Part shown: positions 42,706-51,945 of the stretch, one piece after another
Numbering within the stretch: the stretch's first letter is position 1
How the letters are laid out: each line of letters begins with the position of its first letter
Assembly (NCBI RefSeq): GCF_049472655.1
Contig: NZ_JAQNCS010000017.1
Location: 1 to 57,969, forward strand
Origin: Deferribacter abyssi
GTDB taxonomy: Bacteria; Chrysiogenota; Deferribacteres; Deferribacterales; Deferribacteraceae
Length of the DNA: 57,969 nucleotides
Reading direction: 5' to 3'
Notes under the pieces: model-generated
The model's input: only the letters and a program-made list of their open reading frames with translations
What the model was told of the DNA's origin: nothing
The model's database searches: none
Made by a program: the position numbers and the translations under genes

Positions 42706-43827
42706 CTATTTACAAATATAATCTAAGTCAGCCAAATCTTCAAATGGAACAAGGATATAGCTTACATTATATTTATTAATTAATCTACATGTTTTTTCAT
42801 AAAAAGTTTTATCTATTTTTACCTTTTTTTTAAAATCTCTTATTTGAAGCTTAGCAATTAAACGGTAAGATGGATATATTTTATTTGACCATACCGATAA
42901 AATATTATCTAACATTATTAAATAATTATTATTATCAAATTTCATTTCTTTCTTAATTTGTTCACTATAAAGCATTGATGCAAAATATTTAAATCCTAAT
43001 TTGTTATAAGTGTCAATACACTGCCCATACCATTTAATTCCTTTATTTTTATCTAACAATGTTTCATAGTAAATATTTACAGCAAATTTAATTTTTGGAT
43101 TTATTTTTTTAACTTCCCATTTTATTCTATTTAACAAATCTGCTAAATAATCTTTTTTCCAAGTAAAAAAATCTATTGGAAGAGAATCAAAGGTATAGTT
43201 TGGTGATAAATTTTTATCATGATCTATTAAATATTTTGTTAAAGCATCAAAACTAGCTGACTCATCTATCCTCAATATATAATCATCCTGCAGTAAAATA
43301 CCATCTATATTATATCTTGCTAATTCTCTAAAAATTGAAATTAATTCTTTAAAAATAACAGAAGAAAAGAGATCTACACCGTATCCTTCTCTTTTTCTGT
43401 TATTAGATAAGTAAAAAGTCTTATTTTTGCCATACTTTTCTACTAAAAAGGAAAGTTTCCTTGTTCCTATCCATGCATATATTTTTATCCCATATTTTTT
43501 ACCATACCTAATAAATTCTGGTAAAATATCATAAACTGTACATGCTTTATCAGATTTAAAATATAGTCCGTGTTTACAAGATGTTTTTATACCATAATGA
43601 TATCTATCACCATCGTTTTGAAAAACTCGAATAAAAACAGTATTTACCCCAGCTTTTTTTAATAATGAAAAATAATAATCTAAATTATTTTTGTAACTTT
43701 TTTGCATATTAAAAATTTGAACACCAACGATTTTTTGTGGTTTTTCATTATTGACTAAAACAATTTTTGCATTGAGAATTATAGTGTTAAATAAAATAAA
43801 TAAAAAGAATAAGATAGTTTTTTTCAT
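42706..43827 (-). CDS. Exported PgaB-like glycoside hydrolase domain protein
   Basis: 373 residues with a signal peptide (residues 1-20, ILFFLFILFNTIILNA). The rest looks like a TIM barrel: AGVNTVFIRVFQNDGD, GIKIYAWIG, and YNIDGILLQDDYIL, whose Asp pair resembles the catalytic QDD/HDD of the PgaB C-terminal domain, which cleaves partly de-N-acetylated poly-glucosamine. The polysaccharide deacetylase half of PgaB is missing. It overlaps the SPOR gene by ATGA, so a role in envelope polysaccharide or peptidoglycan turnover is plausible. Confidence 0.65.
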   Translation of the reverse strand: MKKTILFFLFILFNTIILNAKIVLVNNEKPQKIVGVQIFNMQKSYKNNLDYYFSLLKKAGVNTVFIRVFQNDGDRYHYGIKTSCKHGLYFKSDKACTVYDILPEFIRYGKKYGIKIYAWIGTRKLSFLVEKYGKNKTFYLSNNRKREGYGVDLFSSVIFKELISIFRELARYNIDGILLQDDYILRIDESASFDALTKYLIDHDKNLSPNYTFDSLPIDFFTWKKDYLADLLNRIKWEVKKINPKIKFAVNIYYETLLDKNKGIKWYGQCIDTYNKLGFKYFASMLYSEQIKKEMKFDNNNYLIMLDNILSVWSNKIYPSYRLIAKLQIRDFKKKVKIDKTFYEKTCRLINKYNVSYILVPFEDLADLDYICK

Positions 43828-44603
43828 TGATTTGTTTTTACTATTATTGGATTAACCTTCAACTGCTTTTTTATTTTTTCGACCTTTGTCTTTGCAGTTT
43901 CATAGTTTTCCGAATAACAACATCTAATTCTATACCATACTCCTTTACTCCCCAAATCAATTTTCATAACAAAAGCATCCGGTAAAATTTTTCGGATTTT
44001 CACAAGTTTATTTTCTGCAACTTTTTTGTTTTTAAATGCCATTAATTGTACAACATATGTCTTATTGTTTAAGTTAGATTTTCTTACTATTTTATCATTA
44101 TTTACTTGTTTATTATGTTTTATTTTAATAGATACATGTTTTTTGTTTTTTGTTTTTGCTGTTTTTAAAGATTGCTCTGTCTTGACTTTATTTTCCTTTA
44201 CTGTTTTCTTAGAATCTCCTATAATCTTTGTTGAATTATTTGTTTTTAAAGTATGGTTAATACTTTTACCTACTATCGTTTTATTCTTATTATCTTCAGA
44301 TAGTTCTTCTTTAAGACTAAGTGTATTTTTCACATTATTTTCAATTTGTTCTACATCAATTACAGAATTATTTTTTGACGAAATAATAATTTTCTTTTCT
44401 GATTCTTTAGGGTTAGTCAATGTGTCTTCATATGTTCTATTTTCTTCAGTAAGCTTTTCTTTTAGTTCTATATATTGATTGGTTAGTTGAATTATAATGA
44501 AAACTATTATTCCAACTGCAATAACAAATATTAACCCTATGAAAAGAACTCCCTTAAAATCATCTTTGTTCTTCTTTTCTTTTATTTTCTCAAAATCTTT
44601 CAT
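43824..44603 (-). CDS. SPOR-domain membrane protein
   Basis: About 259 residues. One membrane helix (about residues 20-42, VLFIGLIFVIAVGIIVFII), a long Lys/Asn/Thr-rich linker (about 45-180), and a C-terminal SPOR domain (TYVVQLMAFKNKKVAENKL...GVWYRIRC) that binds peptidoglycan lacking stem peptides at division sites. The architecture resembles FtsN/DedD. ATG 44603 overlaps the argS stop (TGATG); an adjacent GTG at 44606 is also possible. Confidence 0.88.
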   Translation of the reverse strand: MKDFEKIKEKKNKDDFKGVLFIGLIFVIAVGIIVFIIIQLTNQYIELKEKLTEENRTYEDTLTNPKESEKKIIISSKNNSVIDVEQIENNVKNTLSLKEELSEDNKNKTIVGKSINHTLKTNNSTKIIGDSKKTVKENKVKTEQSLKTAKTKNKKHVSIKIKHNKQVNNDKIVRKSNLNNKTYVVQLMAFKNKKVAENKLVKIRKILPDAFVMKIDLGSKGVWYRIRCCYSENYETAKTKVEKIKKQLKVNPIIVKTNQ

Positions 44604-46246
44604 CACATTTTCTCCGGAGCATTTACTCCAAGAATACTTAATCCAAATTTTATTGTTATAGCAACCGCTTTAGAGAGGTTTAACCTAGCATTTGTTACAT
44701 AATAATCGTCAGTAATAATTTTTGTATTATAATAATAATTATGAAAAAGAGCAGCTAAATCTTGAAGATAGTATGTTATTCTATGTGGTTCAAAATGAGC
44801 CGCAGCAGCTTTTATTATTTTTTTAAATTCATACATTTTTTTAATTAACTCTTTTTCTTGACGTTCAGAAAGTAGATCAAGATTTTCACCTTGAATAAAT
44901 GTGATATTCTTTAATTTAGCATTTTCGAAAAGACTGTTAACCCTAGCATGTGCATATTGAACATAATACACTGGATTGTCAGAAGATTTTGATTTTGCCA
45001 AATCAATATCAAAATCAAACTGAGCATTGTGATCTCTCATTAAGTAAAAATATCTTGCTGCATCAACACCTACTTCATCTAACAACCATTTTAATGAAAT
45101 AAATTCGCCAGCTCTTGTAGACATTGATATTCTTTTCCCTTCCTTTATAAGGTTGACCATCTGTATCAATACTACTGTTAGTTTATCATCATTATCGCCG
45201 AGAGCTTTCAAAGCACCTTTTATCCTACTAACATAACCATGATGATCTGAACCCCATACATCAATTAATATATCATAACCTCTATTTAATTTATCTAAAT
45301 GATAAGCAATATCTGAAGCAAAATATGTATACGAACCGTCAGCTTTTTTTACTACTCTATCTTTTTCATCTCCAAATTTTGTAGATTTAAACCAAAGAGC
45401 CCCATCTTTTTCATACAAATAACCGTTTTTCTGTAATATTTCTAATGCCTTATCCACCTTTCCTTCAGTAAATAGTGATTTTTCACTAAACCATCTATCA
45501 AAAATGATTCTAAATTGTTCTAAATCATTTTTAATACTATCCATTATCTCATTTAAACCTACTCTAAAGCATACATCAAATCCCTTTTCAGGATCATTTA
45601 TCAATAAGTCACCATAATTATTTAATACTTTTTTAGCAATATCAATTATATACTCACCTTTATAACCATCTTTTAATTCTTCTAATTTCTTTTTCACAAG
45701 TTGTTTATATCTTTCGTAAATACTATCTCCAAGCATTTTCATCTGATTGCCGGCATCATTTATATAATACTCCGTATCTACATCAAAACCAGCAACTTTC
45801 AACAGTCTTGCTAGAGTATCTCCATAAGCAGCACCTCTACCATGCCCTATATGCAAAGGACCTGTTGGATTAGCACTTACAAATTCCAAAAGAACTTTCT
45901 TGCTTTTACCAAAATCAAGAAAAAAATACTTATCATTTTCTAATATATTTTTTACTATCTCTTCATAGAATTTTTTATTTATAAAAAAATTAATAAAACC
46001 TGGGCCTGCAATTTCTACTTTTTCAATAAAATCATTTTCTTCAATAAAACTTACAATATTTTCAGCAATTTCCCTAGGATTTTTGCTTATAATCTTCGCT
46101 AACTTTAACGCTACATTAGTTGCAAAATCACCATTATCAGACCTTTTAGGCACTTCGATTATAAAATCATCAAAATCAGTTACACCCATTTTATCTAATG
46201 AATTTTTAATAATAGATCTTATTGTATTTTCCAACATTTCCTCCAT
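44603..46246 (-). CDS. argS: Arginyl-tRNA synthetase
   Basis: Class I synthetase, 547 residues. The HIGH motif is at 132-135 (PTGPLHIGHGRG). The KMSKS-like loop appears as GKRISMSTRAGEF, an ArgRS feature. SDNGDFATNVAL belongs to the N-terminal Add-1 domain and the C-terminal DALR domain binds the anticodon. Start uncertain by a few codons: ATG 46246, ATG 46237 or TTG 46234. The GGAGG sits between the first and second. Confidence 0.95.
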   Translation of the reverse strand: MEEMLENTIRSIIKNSLDKMGVTDFDDFIIEVPKRSDNGDFATNVALKLAKIISKNPREIAENIVSFIEENDFIEKVEIAGPGFINFFINKKFYEEIVKNILENDKYFFLDFGKSKKVLLEFVSANPTGPLHIGHGRGAAYGDTLARLLKVAGFDVDTEYYINDAGNQMKMLGDSIYERYKQLVKKKLEELKDGYKGEYIIDIAKKVLNNYGDLLINDPEKGFDVCFRVGLNEIMDSIKNDLEQFRIIFDRWFSEKSLFTEGKVDKALEILQKNGYLYEKDGALWFKSTKFGDEKDRVVKKADGSYTYFASDIAYHLDKLNRGYDILIDVWGSDHHGYVSRIKGALKALGDNDDKLTVVLIQMVNLIKEGKRISMSTRAGEFISLKWLLDEVGVDAARYFYLMRDHNAQFDFDIDLAKSKSSDNPVYYVQYAHARVNSLFENAKLKNITFIQGENLDLLSERQEKELIKKMYEFKKIIKAAAAHFEPHRITYYLQDLAALFHNYYYNTKIITDDYYVTNARLNLSKAVAITIKFGLSILGVNAPEKM

Positions 46247-46340
46247 TTTTCAAATTTAATATTTTATATCAGAAATGTGTCCAGATTTCTATAACAAGTA
46301 AAGAAAAAATTCAATCAATTTAAATAAATGATTTTAAGTT

Positions 46341-46382
46341 TTGTAACATTTTGTTGAAATTTCTATTTTTTTAAAATAAAAT
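46341..46382 (+). promoter_or_regulatory. Overlapping promoter candidates before the FtsEX-linked operon
   Basis: TTGTAA (46341-46346) - 17 bp - TATTTT (46364-46369), and TTGAAA (46354-46359) - 17 bp - TAAAAT (46377-46382). The second, better match would start RNA at or next to the ATG at 46389. Confidence 0.45.
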
Positions 46383-46388
46383 TATCTT

Positions 46389-47987
46389 ATGAAAAAGATA
46401 ATTTTATTGATTGTTATTTTATTTATAGTATTTCAACATATTTCATTAGCTAGAGATATCAATTATAGTAATGAATTAACAACAGCGATAATGACTCTCA
46501 GAACAAATTTTTCAAAAGAAAATTTAGATTATTTAAAAACTGTTTTTATTAAAGAAAAAGGTATTTATGATAAACTATTGGCATATACCTTACTAGATTT
46601 AGCATTAAAAAATAAAAAAAACCTATCAGCAGATGTTGTGAATGTTATAGGAGAATTCTATCCTCAAGAAAAAAACTTAATTACAAAAATCTTGCAGCAA
46701 AAAGTAGATTTTTTCATGTTTTTAGAATATATTAACAATTTTGTTTTAGTCACTTTTGTCTATTACGTATCTTTCTTTATTTCGATATTATTAGTTTTAT
46801 ATATTTTAATTAAAAATTGGCCACTATTCTTGCATAACCATCTAGAAAATAAAGGTATTTATGGTTTATTTAATATAATTGTCTTTATAACTTTTTATTT
46901 AGGCTTAATTGTTACTTTACCCAGTTATTTTTTTCAAATCTCATTATTTTTTGTGATTTTATTAATAAGCTTTGAAAAACCAAAAGTTAAAATCATCTTA
47001 GGTTGTTTCATGTTATTACTTACTATTCTTTCCTTAATAGGATTTGAAAGTAAAAGCGATCAAAAATATATATATAATTTTGCAGCAAAACCTATTTCTA
47101 TTAACAAAAACTTTTCAAACGATGTTGAAAAAAAAATCTTTCTTATAAAATCAGACTATGCAGAAATAGATTTCAATACGATAAATTTTGATTATAACAA
47201 TAAACAAGATTTAGTAAATTATATTATTCTACTGCTTAAAAGTAATAAAGTAGAAAAAGCTATTTCATTAATCAACAAATATAATCTGGCAACTGATCCA
47301 AATGTGCTGTATAATCTTGCTGTTTATTATGCTAAGAATTTTAAGTTTGAAACCTATGAAAATATTTTATTAAAATTGCAAAAATATAAATGGCACTATA
47401 GAATTTTTAATCAATATCAATTGATAAATCAACAACCTGTTTATTTACCATACTTTGAAATAAAGGATAATAAGAATGATTACATGATAACTTTCAACAA
47501 AAAACTTTTTATAGTCACTATAATTATATTTGTTCTTGCATCAATATTAAACACATTATTGTCTAAGTTACATCTTTTTAAATGTGATAAATGTGGAAAA
47601 GTATATTGCATTAAATGTGATGATGGTCACATGCATAATAATATTTGTGAAAAATGTAGAAATTATCTAAGTCATGAAACGGTTGCAGACGCAGTTGAAT
47701 TAATGAAACACAGGTCATTGATTGAAAATAATGAAATTAAAACAAAAAGATTACAATTTTTATTAAGTATCATCTTACCTGGATGCGGAAAGCTATTGCA
47801 AGAAAAATTAATTTATTCGATAATTTTAATAATAGTTTTTGCAATTAATCTCTATATCATAACTTTTAAATATGAATTAATCGCTTCCGATACATCCGTA
47901 TGTTACCAATATGTTTTTTATCCAGTATATTTATTTTTTATAACAATCTTTTTATTATTATATTTAATTAATATTTTGAGGAATTAA
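46389..47987 (+). CDS. Membrane protein with Cys-rich zinc-ribbon-like motif
   Basis: 532 residues, no named function known to me. It starts with a signal-like helix (MKKIILLIVILFIVFQHISLA). An exported domain follows, then three to four helices (about 118-220), a soluble helical part that may hold TPR-like units (about 270-350), another helix, and a six-Cys motif CDKCGKVYCIKC...ICEKC (about 399-422). It ends with ILPGCGKLLQEK and two more helices. The Cys motif followed by an LPG-G stretch resembles TPR proteins found beside DUF4388 genes in delta-proteobacteria. It leads an operon with DUF4388 and ftsEX. No ribosome site is visible. Confidence 0.65.
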   Translation: MKKIILLIVILFIVFQHISLARDINYSNELTTAIMTLRTNFSKENLDYLKTVFIKEKGIYDKLLAYTLLDLALKNKKNLSADVVNVIGEFYPQEKNLITKILQQKVDFFMFLEYINNFVLVTFVYYVSFFISILLVLYILIKNWPLFLHNHLENKGIYGLFNIIVFITFYLGLIVTLPSYFFQISLFFVILLISFEKPKVKIILGCFMLLLTILSLIGFESKSDQKYIYNFAAKPISINKNFSNDVEKKIFLIKSDYAEIDFNTINFDYNNKQDLVNYIILLLKSNKVEKAISLINKYNLATDPNVLYNLAVYYAKNFKFETYENILLKLQKYKWHYRIFNQYQLINQQPVYLPYFEIKDNKNDYMITFNKKLFIVTIIIFVLASILNTLLSKLHLFKCDKCGKVYCIKCDDGHMHNNICEKCRNYLSHETVADAVELMKHRSLIENNEIKTKRLQFLLSIILPGCGKLLQEKLIYSIILIIVFAINLYIITFKYELIASDTSVCYQYVFYPVYLFFITIFLLLYLINILRN

Positions 47988-47988
47988 A

Positions 47989-49026
47989 ATGGGTTTAAAA
48001 GGTAATATTAAGGAATTCAGCCTTATAGATGTTTTACAAATCATATCGCAAAACCAGAAATCTGGAATTTTGAAAATTTCTAATAATGAAGGCTTTTTGG
48101 GTGAAATATACTTTTATGAAGGTAGGTTAGTAGATGTAAAAATTAAGTCAGAGAATGATGATTTGAAAATAGGAAACTATTTAGTAACCAAAAAAATTAT
48201 AACTAACGATAAATTAAAAGAACTGTTAGATAAACAAAAAAAATATCCGTTAAGATTTGGAAAATTACTTATCGAAGAAAAAATTTTAGATAAAAAAAAA
48301 TTAAAGGAAATTTTTAAAAGTTTCATTATTAACAAACTTGAAAAAATTTTGAGCCTAGAAACTGGTAATTATGAATTTATAAATGCAAGCATTGATTTTA
48401 ACTCTGAAGAAATAGAACCTATAAAACTTGATATGATTATTCTTGATGCACTAAAAAATATTGATGAGTTGAAACTTTTTAGAAAGAAAATAAACGATTT
48501 AAATCTTATTTACAAGAAAAAAGAAGGAAACAAAGATTATATTATACTATCAAATGATGCAAAACAGCGTGATCCTGTCATAAAACAAGGTTCAAAGATA
48601 CTATTAAATAATGATGCATATACAGTGTACAACTTAGTTAATGGAAACAATACCATTAATGATATTATAAAAAAAACTTCACTTGGGGATTATTTTGTTT
48701 TAAAAGTAATTTTTCAACTTATAAATTATGGACTAATAGAACCACCTGATAAAGTTACACAGATAAGTGAGAGTGTTTTTTTTAATACTCTTAGAAAACT
48801 TGGATTAATAGTTTTGTTTGTTGTCATAATGTATTTTTTTGTTTTAAATTTAACAAATATAAAAGTAATAAAAAATTCCATTATTTTTAATAAAAAAATA
48901 GCAGAAGAAATAAAAAAGAGAAATAATAGTTATAAAGTATTTATTGATAAAATAACCAACTTAGAGAAAGATAAACCTGTTATTTATCATAATCCAAAAA
49001 AAATAATGGTAAAAAAGAAAGAATGA
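47989..49026 (+). CDS. DUF4388 (PATAN-like) domain protein with C-terminal membrane helix
   Basis: 345 residues. The N-terminal DUF4388 domain (about 1-100) has the family pattern GNIKEFSLIDVLQIISQNQKSGILKI...GEIYFYEGRLVDVK. A middle helical domain follows (about 65-150, LLIEEKILDKKKLKEIFKSFI), then a winged-helix-like part (about 205-255, VYNLVNGNNTINDIIKKTS) and one membrane helix (about 268-290), leaving a short C-terminal tail. Such proteins are often linked to gliding, polarity or two-component systems, but the biochemical role is unknown. Overlaps the next gene by ATGA. Confidence 0.75.
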   Translation: MGLKGNIKEFSLIDVLQIISQNQKSGILKISNNEGFLGEIYFYEGRLVDVKIKSENDDLKIGNYLVTKKIITNDKLKELLDKQKKYPLRFGKLLIEEKILDKKKLKEIFKSFIINKLEKILSLETGNYEFINASIDFNSEEIEPIKLDMIILDALKNIDELKLFRKKINDLNLIYKKKEGNKDYIILSNDAKQRDPVIKQGSKILLNNDAYTVYNLVNGNNTINDIIKKTSLGDYFVLKVIFQLINYGLIEPPDKVTQISESVFFNTLRKLGLIVLFVVIMYFFVLNLTNIKVIKNSIIFNKKIAEEIKKRNNSYKVFIDKITNLEKDKPVIYHNPKKIMVKKKE

Positions 49027-49238
49027 ATAGATCATTTAATTCAATAGTAAAATATAAAAATAAAACTTATCATGTTCAGACTGAAGTTTATAACAACAAA
49101 ATCAACATTTGTGTATTCTCTAATGGGATGGTTATTTTTAAAAAAAGTGAACCTTTTTATGACTTTAAAACTACTTTAAAACTTCATCAAGAAATTGAAA
49201 ATCAAATAAAACTGGGGCAATTAACTAAGGATGATTGA
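49023..49238 (+). CDS. Small conserved-looking protein of unknown function
   Basis: 71 residues, soluble. VKYKNKTYHVQTEVYNNK followed by a hydrophobic strand and FKKSEPFYDF resembles a family of short proteins in delta-proteobacteria with a YHVQTE motif, none with known function (recalled from memory). It is translated in overlap with both neighbours (ATGA with the DUF4388 gene, 8 bp with ftsE), strong evidence that it is real and belongs to the FtsEX operon. Confidence 0.65.
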   Translation: MNRSFNSIVKYKNKTYHVQTEVYNNKINICVFSNGMVIFKKSEPFYDFKTTLKLHQEIENQIKLGQLTKDD

Positions 49239-49896
49239 TTTTCACAATGTTTCGGTAAGTTTTATAGGAGATAAAAAAGCACTTAATAATGTATCTTTTA
49301 AAATTGATCGTGGTGAATTTGTTTATATTACAGGGAAAAGTGGCGCCGGAAAATCCACTTTGTTACGACTTATTTATGCTGACTTATATCCTACATCAGG
49401 CATAGTACTTGTGGGAAAAAAAAATGTTAGCTATATCACAAAAAATAGTATCCCATATTTAAGGAGAAATATAGGGGTCATCTTTCAAGATTTTAAATTG
49501 CTTGAAGATTATACTGTATATGAAAATATTAAAATTGCCCTTGAAATATTTTATTTAGATAAAGCTCATATGGAAAATAAAATAATACCATTACTGCACA
49601 AACTTGATATATTTAAAAGGAGAAATACTGTTGTTAAAAAACTTTCTGGAGGAGAAAAACAGAGAGTAGCTATTGCAAGGGCTTTAATTAATGAACCATT
49701 AATAATTTTAGCAGATGAACCTACTGGCAATTTAGATCCGGAAAGGGCTGAAACAACAATTAAACTACTACAAGATATTGCTAAAAATGGCTCAACTGTT
49801 TTAGTGGCAACTCATGATGAATATATGATTAATAAATATCCTGCAAGAGTTATAAAATTAGAGAATGGAAAGCTTGTAAGCGACTTATCAAAATGA
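49231..49896 (+). CDS. ftsE: Cell-division ABC ATPase FtsE
   Basis: 221 residues. Walker A GKSGAGKST at 35-43, FQDFKLLEDYTVYENI (Q-loop), signature LSGGEKQRVAIARAL, Walker B IILADEPTGNLDPE. With FtsX it relays ATP hydrolysis at the division site to periplasmic amidase activation. Linked by ATGA to ftsX. Confidence 0.95.
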   Translation: MIDFHNVSVSFIGDKKALNNVSFKIDRGEFVYITGKSGAGKSTLLRLIYADLYPTSGIVLVGKKNVSYITKNSIPYLRRNIGVIFQDFKLLEDYTVYENIKIALEIFYLDKAHMENKIIPLLHKLDIFKRRNTVVKKLSGGEKQRVAIARALINEPLIILADEPTGNLDPERAETTIKLLQDIAKNGSTVLVATHDEYMINKYPARVIKLENGKLVSDLSK

Positions 49897-50789
49897 AAAA
49901 AATGCTATTTTTATTTTTAAAAGGTATAAAATTTTTTAAAAAGAATTTAACGAATAATTTAAATAGTAATATATCTATAATTACAATTTTACTTTTATTA
50001 AATACAATTGGAATATTAATATATTCAACAAACAGCTTTTTTGATAAGCTCACATCAGTTGAGGCAATAAGAATTTATCTAAAAACTGATGATAAGGATA
50101 CTATTAATAATCTTAAAAATTCTATAAAAAAACTAGAAGGGATCAAAAATATAAAATACTTTTCCAGCCAAGATGCCTATAATTTTTTGATAAAAAATGA
50201 ATACATTGATGAATATTTAAAACTGTTACCTACTGAGTTGTTTCCAAGTTTTATCGAAGTTAAAATAAAAGAAAGTTTTAGAGATTTAAACTATATAAAC
50301 AGGTTAAAAGAACAAATTGAACAATTCAATGGAGTTGAAAAAACATCAATCGGTGAAACATGGATATTAAATTTCATGAAAATAAAATATTCATTAAATT
50401 TTTTCTTTCTGATTCTATTAATATTTATTTCATTATCAATAGCATCTATAACTCATAATATGATTAAATTGAATATGTACAAATTTAAGACAGAAATAAA
50501 AATACTTAGTCTTGTTGGTGCTACAAAATCTTTTATACTAATTCCAATAATCATTGCATCAGTTATTGAAAATATAATATCTTTTATATTTGCAGCGTTT
50601 CTAACATATATAATATACAATATCGGTGTTAAAGCTATACTCTCTATTTTAGAATTCAAATTTCTTATATTACCAGATACTAAAATAGTCTTTACTTATC
50701 TTATAGTTTTCTTAATTTTGATTATTGGTTTTAGTTATTTTAGCGCATCAAGTTTTTTAAAAAGTGCTGGTTCCATACATGATAATTAG
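49893..50789 (+). CDS. ftsX: Cell-division membrane protein FtsX
   Basis: 298 residues. One N-terminal helix (about 22-45), a periplasmic loop domain (about 50-160, FSSQDAYNFLIKNE and LPSFIEVKI-type PTELFPSFIEV), then three helices (about 170-290) with the KTEIKILSLVGATKSFI coupling segment usual in FtsX. The periplasmic domain binds the EnvC-like protein encoded next. Its end overlaps that gene. Confidence 0.94.
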   Translation: MKKMLFLFLKGIKFFKKNLTNNLNSNISIITILLLLNTIGILIYSTNSFFDKLTSVEAIRIYLKTDDKDTINNLKNSIKKLEGIKNIKYFSSQDAYNFLIKNEYIDEYLKLLPTELFPSFIEVKIKESFRDLNYINRLKEQIEQFNGVEKTSIGETWILNFMKIKYSLNFFFLILLIFISLSIASITHNMIKLNMYKFKTEIKILSLVGATKSFILIPIIIASVIENIISFIFAAFLTYIIYNIGVKAILSILEFKFLILPDTKIVFTYLIVFLILIIGFSYFSASSFLKSAGSIHDN

Positions 50790-51945
50790 GGTAATCTTTT
50801 TAATTTTTGTAGCGTTTAATGTATTTTCTGCTGAAATCATTGAAGAATACGATAGTATTGTAAAATACCTTAATAAGGTAAAAAAAGAAATAAAGAATGA
50901 AACAGAAAAATTGGATACAATCCTTAGAAGTAAAAAATCAATTGAAAAAAAATTAAAATCTCTAGAAAAATCAATTAATAGGCAAAAAAATATATTAAGA
51001 AAAATTAATTCCAAAATGCAAAAAATAATAAAAGAAAAACAAGAAATAGAATATAAAATAAAAAAATTGAAAACTAAAAATAATTTTCTTAAAAAAAGAA
51101 TCAGAAAATTTAATATCTATATTATAGACAACCAAAAATACTTACGTTTAAAATTACTATTATTTACGAAAAAATATTATGAAGTTAAAAATAATTTTGA
51201 ACTTTTAGAAAATATAAACCTTAAAGTTTATGATTTGATTAAAGAGTATCAACTTATTCAAAAAAAGCTTAAAATACTACATAAAAAAATTAAAAACAAG
51301 CTGGAAGATATAAATGCTATAAAAAGATTAAAAGTTTCCATAATTAATAAGTTAGAAGATGAAAAACTGCAACAAAAACAACTAATTGCCATATTGAATG
51401 AAGATGAAAACAGTATAAAACAATATTTAGCAATATTAAAATCTAAAGAAAATGAGTTGGAAAAGAGATTTAAAAGTCTTGATAATCAGCTTGTAAAAAA
51501 AGGTGAAAAAAAGATTGTTAATAGTCTATTTTTTAAGAATAAAGGCAACCTTCCCTGGCCAGTAGAAGGGAATGTGGTTGAATTCTTTGGTCCAAAAAAA
51601 ATAAAAGGTTTTAAAGGAAAAATATACAACAAAGGGATAAAAATACAAATTACCGGTGACGGCTATGTTTATACTATTTTTGACGGTGAAGTTAAATATA
51701 CCGACTGGGTAAGAGGTTTAGGAAATATTGTAATTATAAATCATGATAAATTTTTTTATACTTTGTATGCAAATATCGATGAAGTTTTGGTGAAAAAAAA
51801 CCAAAAAGTTAAAAAAGGAGATAAAATAGGTATAATTGATGTTGATTTAAATAACAAATCAGCTTATCTTTATTTTGAAATACGAAAAGAGAGTAAAGCA
51901 GTAGATCCTTTAAAATGGTTGAAAAGGAGGTCTTTAAATGAATAA
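50779..51945 (+). CDS. envC: EnvC-like murein hydrolase activator with degenerate LytM domain
   Basis: 388 residues from ATG 50779; a GTG at 50764 is in frame, and neither has a clear ribosome site, so translation is probably coupled to ftsX. Signal peptide at the N-terminus (VIFLIFVAFNVFSAE), a long Lys/Glu-rich coiled coil (about 20-235), then a LytM/M23 domain (about 265-385). The zinc ligands are gone: the usual HxGxD is NKGIKI and the HxH region is LYFEIR, so it should be a non-enzymatic activator of an amidase, as EnvC is. Position after ftsX supports this. Confidence 0.9.
   Translation: MIIRVIFLIFVAFNVFSAEIIEEYDSIVKYLNKVKKEIKNETEKLDTILRSKKSIEKKLKSLEKSINRQKNILRKINSKMQKIIKEKQEIEYKIKKLKTKNNFLKKRIRKFNIYIIDNQKYLRLKLLLFTKKYYEVKNNFELLENINLKVYDLIKEYQLIQKKLKILHKKIKNKLEDINAIKRLKVSIINKLEDEKLQQKQLIAILNEDENSIKQYLAILKSKENELEKRFKSLDNQLVKKGEKKIVNSLFFKNKGNLPWPVEGNVVEFFGPKKIKGFKGKIYNKGIKIQITGDGYVYTIFDGEVKYTDWVRGLGNIVIINHDKFFYTLYANIDEVLVKKNQKVKKGDKIGIIDVDLNNKSAYLYFEIRKESKAVDPLKWLKRRSLNE

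Noticed and set aside
44026..44478. A 150-codon plus-strand frame inside the SPOR gene
   Set aside because: It mirrors the Lys/Asn-rich linker; Phe/Leu/Ser-rich with no start signals.
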